A stretch of 5,644 nucleotides of DNA from Pseudomonadota bacterium (GTDB lineage: Bacteria > Pseudomonadota > Alphaproteobacteria > Ferrovibrionales > Ferrovibrionaceae): positions 1-5,644 of the forward strand of contig JAEYTW010000068.1 in assembly GCA_023433835.1 (NCBI GenBank), written 5' to 3'. Below are positions 1 through 5,534 of the stretch, in pieces. Below the pieces are notes generated by a model. It was not told the origin of the DNA and searched no databases. It worked only from the letters and a program-made list of their open reading frames with translations. Positions within the stretch are counted from its first letter, which is position 1. Each line of letters starts with the position of its first letter. The translations under genes and the position numbers were made by a program.

Positions 1-2942
1 CGACCCGGTCGGTCGCGGCCGGCAGGGAGGCGGCCATCCCCGATCAGTCCCGCCAGGACGAGGTCGGCGAACTGGCCCAGGCGCTGGCCCGTTTCAAGGC
101 GCAGGGCGCGCTGATCCAGGAACAGGCCGACCGCCTGGCAATGAGCCAGTTCGCCCTGGACCAGGCGGTCGAGGCGATCCTGTGGGTGGGTGAGGACGGT
201 TCGATCGCCTATACCAACCAGGCTTATCGCCGGCTGATGGGCTATCACGCCGACGAACTGACCCAGATGACCGTGCACGACATCGCCGGCCTCGATACCG
301 AGGGCTGGCGGGCGCAGTGGCAGGCCATCGCCGGCATCGCCGAGCCGCAGCCCTACGAGGGGCGCGTCACCCGCAAGGACGGCTCGTCGGTCGCGGTCGA
401 GGCGGTCGCCCGCTTCCTGCGCTTCGGCGGGCTGGAGCGCGTCGCCTTCGTCATGCGCGACATCTCGCTGCGCAAGGATGCCGAGGCGGCGGTGGCGCAG
501 GCCCACGCCGAGACCGACCGGCTGTATAACCAGTTCGCGGACTTGACCGAAGCCATTCCCGGCGCGGTGTTCCAGCTGCGCGTCGAGGCCGACGGTCGCC
601 GCCGCTATCTGTTCGTCTCCGGCGCCGCGCGGCCGTTGCGCGGCATCGATCCGGCGGCGCTGACCGCGGGTCAGGCGATGGAACCGGTGCACCCGGCCGA
701 TCGCGCCGGCCTCGACGCCGCGATCGCCGAGGCGGCGGCGAGCCTCCAGCCGCTCGACCTCGAATTCCGCGACCGCCATCCGGACGGCGAACGCTGGATC
801 GGGCTGCGTGCCACCGTCCGCCGCCTGGGCGACGGGGCGGCGCTGCTGTCGGGCGTGTGGCTCGACGTCACCGACCGCCTCCAGCGGGAGGCGGCACTGA
901 CCCAGGCCAGGCTGCAGGCCGATCAGGCCGGAGCCAGGCTCGCCAACGCCAATGCCGAGCTCGATGCCGCCCGCGTCCAGGCCGAGACCGCCGGGGAGGC
1001 GAAGTCGGACTTCCTCGCGGTGATGAGCGACGAGATCCGCGCGCCGCTGACCGGCGTGGTGAGCATGGCCGAGATGCTGGCCGAGGCCGATCTCGACGAG
1101 GATGCCCGCGCGATGGCGGTGGTCATCCGTCAGTCCGCGGATGCGCTGCTCGCCATCGTCAACGACGTTCTGGACATCGCCAGGATCGAGGCCCATCGGC
1201 TCGAACTCGAAGCCGTGCCCTTCTCGCTGTCGGCGGTGGCGGAGAGTGTCGGTGCGGTGCTGGCGGCGCCGGCAGACGACAAGGGTATCGAACTCGTCGT
1301 CGATCTCGATCCCCGCCTGCCCGACATGGTGACGGGCGACCCGATGCGGCTGCGCCAGATCCTGTTCAACCTCGCCGGCAATGCGGTGAAGTTCACCGAC
1401 GAGGGCGGGGTGCTGATCAAGCTGGCCGGCGCCCGCCGCCGCGACGGCGCGGTGGCGCTGCGCCTCGACGTTTCCGACAGCGGCATCGGCCTGACCGAGG
1501 AACAGATCGAGCGGCTGTTCGTGCCGTTCGACCGGGCAGACCGGCCGACCGCGCGCCGTTATGGCGGCACCGGGCTGGGGCTGCCGATCACCCGTCGGCT
1601 GGTCGAGCTGATGGGCGGCACGATCGCCTGCGAATCGGTACCGGGCGAAGGCTCGACCTTTACCGTCGAGCTGGTCCTGCCCGCGGCGCGGGCCGAGGCT
1701 GCGCCGGTGCCCGAGATCGCGGATGCCCGCCTCGCCATCCTCGGCGCCGACGGCTGGCGGCGCGACGCGCTGGTCGGCCAGCTGTACGCGGCCGGCATCG
1801 AGGAACCGTTGTGGCTGACCGCCGACCGCTACGCGCCGAAGGTGCTGGCCTCGGCCGAGCTCGACCTCGTGCTGGCCTGCCTCGGCTCGGGCCCGGGCGA
1901 GGTCGAGGGGCTGCTCGACAAGCTCGCGCGCGACGAGAAGCTCGCCGGCAAGCGCCTCGTCGTGGCCGGGCCGCAGGCGCAGCTGGCGCTGATGAAGCCC
2001 GCCGTGCGCCATCGCCTGGAGGCGACCCTGGCCTATCCGATCCGCCGCAGGCGGCTGTGGTCGGTCATCGCCGCGGCGCTGGGGCGCGCCGTCGTCGTCG
2101 CCGCGCCGGATGCCGGCCTGCTGCACTACGCGCCGCCGCCGCTCGACGAGGCGCGGGCGGTGGGTGCGGCGGTGCTGGTGGTCGAGGATAATCCGGTCAA
2201 CCGGCAGGTCATCGGCCGGCTGCTCCATCGGCTGGGCTATGCCCATGTCATCGCCGAGGGCGGCCGGCCCGCGCTGGCCGAACTGGCCCAGCCGGGCTTT
2301 GGCCTCGTCCTGACCGACCTGCATATGCCGGGCATGGACGGTTTCATGCTGGCCGCCGCCATTCGCGAGCGCGAGGCCGAAGGCGGGCGGCTGCCCGTGG
2401 TGGCGCTGACCGCCGATGCGCTGCCGGCGACCCGGGCGGCCTGTCTTGCCGCCGGCATGGACGATTGCCTGACCAAGCCGCTCGATGCCGCGCGTCTCGC
2501 CGGGCTGATCGGCCGCTTCCTGCCAGGGGCAGGGGGACTGCGCCGCCGGCCTGCGCCGCCGGAAGAAGCCGCCGAGGCGGCGCCTATCGTGCCGTTGCCG
2601 GCCTTCCAGCCCGATCTGTTCGATACGGCGCATCTGGTCGAAAGCTTCGGCGGTTTCACCCCGGCGGCCCGCGCCTTTCTCGCCGAATTCGCCGCGAACC
2701 TGCCCGATCAGCTCGAGGCGCTGGAAATGTCGTTCGGCGCCGCCGATTTCGGCGGGGCGCATGAACAGGCGCAGGCGCTGCTCGGTGCCGCCCGGTCGGT
2801 CGGCGCCACCGCAATCGGCGATGCCGCCGCGGCGGTGCAGGCCGCCCTGGAGCAGGGCGACGTCGATCTCGGCCAGGAACGGCTCTCCGCCGTGGCCGAG
2901 GCGGTGCAGGCATTCCGGGCGGCGACCGAGGGGGTGGTCTGA
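1..2942 (+). CDS. Hybrid sensor histidine kinase (HAMP-PAS-PAS-DHp-HATPase-pseudoREC-REC-HPt), 5' end missing, both phospho-acceptor His replaced
   Basis: This is a two-component hybrid sensor kinase, probably anchored in the inner membrane. The frame is open from base 3; residues before the Met at 141 (DEVGELAQALARFK) are the second half of a HAMP domain, so that Met is internal and the membrane/sensor part lies outside the window. Numbering from it: PAS about 5-110, a second PAS (PAS_3-like, ending GVWLDVTDR) about 130-250, coiled coil 250-285, DHp 286-352, and HATPase 395-515 with N box N410/N414, G1 D446-G450 and G2 GGTGLGL 475-481. A degenerate receiver follows at 528-648 (Asp position is C580, Lys position Y632). 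An intact receiver at 676-794 has E682/D683, D726, T757 and K779. An HPt-like domain spans 823-933. The H-box reads FLAVMSDEIRAPL, with D297 where His is expected. The HPt motif reads AQALLGAARSVGA, with Q878 for His and L881 for Lys. Domain calls are secure. Loss of self-phosphorylation is inferred; the natural signal and output are unknown. Confidence 0.93.
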   Translation, partial: TRSVAAGREAAIPDQSRQDEVGELAQALARFKAQGALIQEQADRLAMSQFALDQAVEAILWVGEDGSIAYTNQAYRRLMGYHADELTQMTVHDIAGLDTEGWRAQWQAIAGIAEPQPYEGRVTRKDGSSVAVEAVARFLRFGGLERVAFVMRDISLRKDAEAAVAQAHAETDRLYNQFADLTEAIPGAVFQLRVEADGRRRYLFVSGAARPLRGIDPAALTAGQAMEPVHPADRAGLDAAIAEAAASLQPLDLEFRDRHPDGERWIGLRATVRRLGDGAALLSGVWLDVTDRLQREAALTQARLQADQAGARLANANAELDAARVQAETAGEAKSDFLAVMSDEIRAPLTGVVSMAEMLAEADLDEDARAMAVVIRQSADALLAIVNDVLDIARIEAHRLELEAVPFSLSAVAESVGAVLAAPADDKGIELVVDLDPRLPDMVTGDPMRLRQILFNLAGNAVKFTDEGGVLIKLAGARRRDGAVALRLDVSDSGIGLTEEQIERLFVPFDRADRPTARRYGGTGLGLPITRRLVELMGGTIACESVPGEGSTFTVELVLPAARAEAAPVPEIADARLAILGADGWRRDALVGQLYAAGIEEPLWLTADRYAPKVLASAELDLVLACLGSGPGEVEGLLDKLARDEKLAGKRLVVAGPQAQLALMKPAVRHRLEATLAYPIRRRRLWSVIAAALGRAVVVAAPDAGLLHYAPPPLDEARAVGAAVLVVEDNPVNRQVIGRLLHRLGYAHVIAEGGRPALAELAQPGFGLVLTDLHMPGMDGFMLAAAIREREAEGGRLPVVALTADALPATRAACLAAGMDDCLTKPLDAARLAGLIGRFLPGAGGLRRRPAPPEEAAEAAPIVPLPAFQPDLFDTAHLVESFGGFTPAARAFLAEFAANLPDQLEALEMSFGAADFGGAHEQAQALLGAARSVGATAIGDAAAAVQAALEQGDVDLGQERLSAVAEAVQAFRAATEGVV
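2538..2562 (+). repeat. Two-copy 12-bp direct repeat (13-bp period) in the receiver-HPt linker
   Basis: CTGCGCCGCCGG occurs at 2538-2549 and again at 2551-2562, separated by one C. It lies within the Arg/Pro-rich linker between the receiver and the HPt-like domain of the kinase. A 13-bp period is not a multiple of three, so the copies encode different residues (LRRR and then PAPP). It may be chance similarity in GC-rich linker DNA. Confidence 0.6.
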
Positions 2943-2953
2943 CGGTGGTCGAC

Positions 2954-2970
2954 GCCTGCCTCTTGCAGGC
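2954..2970 (+). terminator. Short hairpin after the kinase gene, possible weak terminator
   Basis: GCCTGC (2954-2959) pairs perfectly with GCAGGC (2965-2970) around a 5-nt loop, 11 bases after the kinase stop codon. There is no convincing T-run directly after it (TTGACC follows, then a TTCTATTT stretch from 2981), so intrinsic termination would be weak. Position and perfect pairing support a role at the 3' end of the kinase transcript; function is inferred. Confidence 0.35.
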
Positions 2971-3006
2971 TTGACCGGCCGTTCTATTTGCATGATGTTT
3001 GTCATG
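2971..3006 (+). promoter_or_regulatory. Probable promoter and palindromic operator of the TetR-type gene
   Basis: A good -35 match, TTGACC (2971-2976), is followed after 17 bp by a poor -10 match, GATGTT (2994-2999). Overlying the -10 is an inverted repeat, CATGA (2991-2995), N6, TCATG (3002-3006), with an extra TT/AA pair at 2988-2989 and 3008-3009. Dyads of this size placed over their own promoter are typical TetR-family autorepression sites, and this one lies 19 bp before the TetR start codon. The dyad is directly visible; promoter elements and regulator identity are inferred. Confidence 0.5.
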
Positions 3007-3014
3007 TAATTTTC

Positions 3015-3019
3015 GAGGG
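3015..3019 (+). promoter_or_regulatory. Shine-Dalgarno site that decides the TetR-type start
   Basis: GAGGG ends 6 nt before the ATG at 3026. No comparable site precedes the earlier in-frame ATG at 2999, which also lies inside the candidate operator dyad. This favours 3026 as the real start. Confidence 0.65.
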
Positions 3020-3025
3020 CCGGTC

Positions 3026-3580
3026 ATGCGCTATACCGCGGAACACAAGCAGCAGACCCACAGCCGGATCGTCGACGAGGCGGCAACCGCTTTCCGCGGC
3101 CACGGCGTCGACGGCATCGGCCTCGTCGACATCATGAAGGGCGTCGGGCTGACCCATGGCGGGTTCTATGCCCATTTCAAGTCCAAGGATGCGCTGGTCG
3201 AGGAGGCGGTGGCCGCGGCGCTCGACCAGACGTTCGGACGGCTGCGCGACCAGGTGATGGCCGAACCGCCGGAGCGGCGCTTCGCCACGCTGGTGCGCAG
3301 CTATCTCAGCCGCCAGCATCGCGACGCGCGCGAACAGGGCTGTTCCTATGCCGCGCTGGGCACCGATCTCGCCCGCCAGCCCGCTTCGGTGCGCGCGGCC
3401 GCGGCAAGCCGGATGGAGCGGATGGTCAGGTTGATCGAGGACGTCCAGGGCCGGGGCGAGGAGGCGGCCCAGGCCGCGCTCTCGATGATGGTCGGGGCCC
3501 TGACCCTGTCGCGCATCGTCGAGGATCGCGAGCGGTCCGACCGCATCCTCGCCGATGCCCGCAAGGCGCTGATCGGTTAG
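3026..3580 (+). CDS. TetR/AcrR-family transcriptional regulator
   Basis: This encodes a 184-residue cytoplasmic DNA-binding repressor of usual TetR size. The N-terminal three-helix domain spans about 8-55, with the helix-turn-helix in GLVDIMKGVGLTHGGFYAHF (32-51) followed by the typical KSKDALVEEAV helix start. The C-terminal ligand/dimer domain (about 60-184) is helical and contains C106 in a GCSYAALG stretch; a Cys at the start of such a stretch recurs in TetR relatives, but a sensing role here is only a possibility. The start at 3026 is chosen over 2999 because of the GAGGG site and because the protein then begins MRYTAEHK, as related regulators do. The gene is convergent with the methyltransferase gene and is preceded by a dyad operator that suggests autorepression. 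Target genes and ligand cannot be read from the sequence. Confidence 0.93.
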   Translation: MRYTAEHKQQTHSRIVDEAATAFRGHGVDGIGLVDIMKGVGLTHGGFYAHFKSKDALVEEAVAAALDQTFGRLRDQVMAEPPERRFATLVRSYLSRQHRDAREQGCSYAALGTDLARQPASVRAAAASRMERMVRLIEDVQGRGEEAAQAALSMMVGALTLSRIVEDRERSDRILADARKALIG

Positions 3581-3620
3581 CGCATCCGGCGTCGTCTCGG
3601 ACGCGGATAAGATGCGCTAA
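3577..3620. terminator. Perfect 10-bp inverted repeat between convergent genes, probable bidirectional terminator
   Basis: TTAGCGCATC (3577-3586) is the exact reverse complement of GATGCGCTAA (3611-3620). Nested inside, GCGTC (3589-3593) can pair with GACGC (3600-3604), so the RNA can form an extended two-part hairpin on either strand. The left arm includes the TetR-type stop codon; the methyltransferase stop lies 10 bases beyond the right arm. A long U-run is missing on both sides (only TCTTT on the plus strand), so the terminator call rests on position and symmetry. Confidence 0.6.
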
Positions 3621-3629
3621 GTCTTTGAT

Positions 3630-4481
3630 CTAGGCGGCCGCTTCGACGATCCAGATGGCCGCCGGCAGGCGGATGCCATCCGGCTCGTGGTAAGGGCCCA
3701 ATGCCGTCTCGATATCCCGCATGACGGCCGCGACGATCTCGGGCGGCTGGCCGGCCATGGCGCGGCTGGCCGGACCGATCTCGATCAGCTGCTCGGCGGT
3801 CGCGGCCGGCGTGCCGCCGGCCAGCGGCGCGATCTTCAGATCGACCGGCGAAAGTGTCGTGGCGGCGAAACCCGCCGTGTCGAGGATGTCGCGGACATAG
3901 TCGGCATCGGCGAAGGCGAAGGGCCCGGGGTCGCGGGGGTCCATCCTGGGCAGGCGCGGCACATGGCCATAGGCCGCGGTGAGGGCCAGCTTGGCCCAGC
4001 CGTTCTCGTCGAACCGGCGCCAGCAGGCAAAAACCATGCGGCCGTCCGGGCGCAACGCGCGGCGCAGGTTCGCGAATGCGGCCTTCGGGTCGCCGAAGAA
4101 CATCACCCCGAAACGCGACACGATGAGATCGGCCGATGCCGCGGGCAGCGGGTGCGTCGCCGCGTCGGCCAGCAGCGTCGCCGCCTGCGGAAACGGCCGC
4201 AGCCGATCGGCGGCGACCGCCAGCATCGGGGCCGATATGTCGATGCCCGTGACCTGGCCTGCCGGCCCGACCGCCTCGGCCAGCCACGACGTCGTCTCGC
4301 CGCAGCCGCAGCCGATATCGAGGATGCGGCTGCCGGCCGTGGCCGCGGCCCGGGACAGCAATGCCTCGGTCACCGGCCGCAGCATCGCGTCGGTCTGGGC
4401 CTGGCGTTCGACCCAATGGCTGCCGCCTTCCCCGTTCCAGTAATCGATCTGGCGCTGGTGCAGCAGGGCTGTGTCGGACAT
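3630..4481 (-). CDS. Class I SAM-dependent methyltransferase (UbiE/Methyltransf_11/25-like)
   Basis: This encodes a 283-residue soluble enzyme predicted to transfer a methyl group from S-adenosylmethionine; the acceptor is unknown. Motif I is ILDIGCGCGETT (53-64) and binds SAM. The acidic residue ending strand 2 is D81 in GIDISAPML. LADAATHPLP (105-113) and ADLIVSRFGVMFF (117-129) are the later Rossmann strands, followed by LRRALRPDGRMVFACW (139-154), the post-motif typical of the UbiE-like group. The N terminus YWNGEGGSHWVE (14-25) is a cap segment seen in many free-standing methyltransferases. A modest GGAAA site (4489-4493) sits 7 nt before the ATG. The gene is downstream of, and on the same strand as, the LysR gene with a 64-bp gap containing a stem-loop, so co-transcription is possible but may be attenuated. 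The family call is strong; the substrate could be a small molecule or lipid, and nothing here decides. Confidence 0.92.
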   Translation of the reverse strand: MSDTALLHQRQIDYWNGEGGSHWVERQAQTDAMLRPVTEALLSRAAATAGSRILDIGCGCGETTSWLAEAVGPAGQVTGIDISAPMLAVAADRLRPFPQAATLLADAATHPLPAASADLIVSRFGVMFFGDPKAAFANLRRALRPDGRMVFACWRRFDENGWAKLALTAAYGHVPRLPRMDPRDPGPFAFADADYVRDILDTAGFAATTLSPVDLKIAPLAGGTPAATAEQLIEIGPASRAMAGQPPEIVAAVMRDIETALGPYHEPDGIRLPAAIWIVEAAA

Positions 4482-4500
4482 CGTTCGGTTTCCGGGGCAA

Positions 4501-4549
4501 TTGACCGCAAGGCCGCGGGAGGATGGCCCGGCGGCACGCGGCCGGTCAA
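4501..4549 (-). promoter_or_regulatory. Bulged stem-loop at the LysR-methyltransferase junction (terminator or attenuator candidate)
   Basis: TTGACC (4501-4506) pairs with GGTCAA (4544-4549), and GGCCGCG (4511-4517) pairs with CGCGGCC (4537-4543). A 4-nt GCAA bulge (4507-4510) and a 19-nt loop interrupt them. The structure covers the LysR stop codon (4546-4548) and ends 19 nt before the methyltransferase start, leaving its ribosome site free. No U-run follows on the transcribed strand, so partial termination or transcript processing is as plausible as a full terminator. Confidence 0.5.
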
Positions 4550-5427
4550 GCGACGCCGGGATGCAGCAGCGGGCGCAGCAGCGGGTTGGGAAAGCGGCGC
4601 GCCATCGTCACGGCGTAGAACATCTCGGCAATGCCGGGAAGCTGGTGGGCCTCGACCAGCGTGCCGGCCGCGATCTCGTCGCGGACCACGATCGGCGGCA
4701 GCACGGCAAGCCCCACGTCCTCCCGCGCCAGCAGACGCATCATCGCCATGTCCTCGACCTCGGCGGCGATCTGCGGGCGGATGCCCAGGCGGTCGGCCAG
4801 CGCGTCGAAGCCGGTGCGCACGCTGCTGTCCGCGGTCGGCAGGATGACCGGGTGGTCGCGCAGGCAGTCGGCCAGCTCGCGCTTGCGGCGTTTCAGCCGC
4901 GAGCGCGTGCCGACCAGGCTGACCGGCTGTTCGGCCAGACGGTGGGCGACGAAGGCGTTCGGCGTGTCGCGTGACGGCGCCTGGTTCAGGAGCACCACGT
5001 CGAGGCCGAGGGTTTCCAGCGCGCGCAGCAATTCGGTCGTGCTGCCCGAGCGCAGCACCAGTTCGACATCAGCCCGGCCCAGCAACGGTCGCAGGAACGC
5101 CATCTGGAAATTGCGCGACAGCGTCGCAAGCGATCCGATCCGGAGAATGCGCCGCGACGCGCCAGTGTTGCCGAGCGTGCCGAGCAACTCGCCGCCCAGC
5201 GCGAAGATCGCGTCGGCATGATCGAGGGCGATGCGGCCCGCCTCGGTCAGATGCAACTGGCGGCCGCGCCGTTCGAACAAGGCATGGCCCAGCCGCTCCT
5301 CCAGCTTGCGGATCTGCACCGACAGCGCCGACTGGGTGAGGTTCAGCCGCGCGGCCGTTCGCGTGAGGTTGCCGTCATGGGCGACTGCCCAGAAATAGCG
5401 GAGGTGGTTGTAGTTCAGCGCGCTCAT
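4546..5427 (-). CDS. LysR-family transcriptional regulator, NhaR-like
   Basis: This encodes a 293-residue DNA-binding regulator of normal LysR length. The N terminus, LNYNHLRYFWAVAHDGNLT (4-22), closely recalls NhaR, the activator of the E. coli Na+/H+ antiporter gene. The winged helix-turn-helix covers about 5-63 (AARLNLTQSALSVQIRKLEE at 25-44, then LFERRGRQLHLTEAG), followed by a linker helix to about 88. The effector-binding domain runs from about 93 (LRIGSLATLSRNF) to the C terminus, with AREDVGLAVLPP (234-245) the usual LysR turn. The ATG at 5427 is preferred: an earlier in-frame TTG at 5463 would add 12 residues unlike the family and place coding sequence over the promoter-like DNA. No clear ribosome site precedes the ATG. 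The gene is divergent from the membrane-protein gene at the right edge, the usual LysR arrangement with its target. The signal is unknown; NhaR-like function is inferred from similarity remembered, not from a search. Confidence 0.92.
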   Translation of the reverse strand: MSALNYNHLRYFWAVAHDGNLTRTAARLNLTQSALSVQIRKLEERLGHALFERRGRQLHLTEAGRIALDHADAIFALGGELLGTLGNTGASRRILRIGSLATLSRNFQMAFLRPLLGRADVELVLRSGSTTELLRALETLGLDVVLLNQAPSRDTPNAFVAHRLAEQPVSLVGTRSRLKRRKRELADCLRDHPVILPTADSSVRTGFDALADRLGIRPQIAAEVEDMAMMRLLAREDVGLAVLPPIVVRDEIAAGTLVEAHQLPGIAEMFYAVTMARRFPNPLLRPLLHPGVA

Positions 5428-5435
5428 ATCATTCG

Positions 5436-5463
5436 ATTTTATAAAACGTTTCGGCGAGAACAA
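5436..5463 (-). promoter_or_regulatory. AT-rich promoter-like stretch of the LysR gene
   Basis: Read on the minus strand, TTGTTC (5458-5463) and TAAAAT (5436-5441) are spaced by 16 bp and could be -35 and -10 elements. They lie in an AT-rich patch that stands out from the surrounding GC-rich DNA and includes the self-complementary TTTTATAAAA (5437-5446). A start of transcription about 7 bp beyond the -10 would fall almost on the ATG at 5427, implying a very short or absent leader, which fits the lack of a ribosome site. Matches are moderate. Confidence 0.4.
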
Positions 5464-5473
5464 TGAATTTTTA

Positions 5474-5486
5474 TCGGCAGTGCCGA
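5474..5486. promoter_or_regulatory. Palindromic T-N11-A LysR-type binding site in the divergent region
   Basis: TCGGCA-G-TGCCGA is a perfect dyad with 6-bp arms and a single central base. It has exactly the T-N11-A form of LysR-family recognition sites. It lies 46 bp from the LysR ATG and 48 bp from the ATG of the divergent gene, so one bound dimer could control both. The dyad is plainly visible; assignment to the adjacent LysR protein is inferred. Confidence 0.55.
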
Positions 5487-5534
5487 CCGGCTATTTCCAG
5501 GGCGTGTTCGATTTCAACCTGACCGGGGGCCATC

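Noticed and set aside
857..2191. 444-codon open frame on the plus strand inside the kinase gene
   Set aside because: It is very rich in Arg, Gly and Ala, has no domain, and overlaps fully the well-supported kinase frame; it is a by-product of high GC content.
2999..3025. Earlier ATG for the TetR-type gene
   Set aside because: It has no ribosome site, lies inside the operator-like dyad, and adds nine residues before the family-typical start.
3577..3620. Integron attC-like site
   Set aside because: The imperfect central region and the lack of GTTRRRY core sites do not fit attC; a terminator-type palindrome is simpler.
3577..4500. 307-codon minus-strand open frame overlapping the methyltransferase gene
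   Set aside because: It is Arg/Pro-rich with no domain, whereas the overlapping frame carries complete SAM-binding motifs.
3687..4847. 386-codon plus-strand open frame running antisense to the methyltransferase and LysR genes
   Set aside because: It has biased composition and no recognisable motif, and it crosses two genes with clear family signatures on the other strand.
5428..5463. TTG start giving a 12-residue longer LysR protein
   Set aside because: It has no ribosome site, the extension is unlike LysR N termini, and the DNA is AT-rich and promoter-like.
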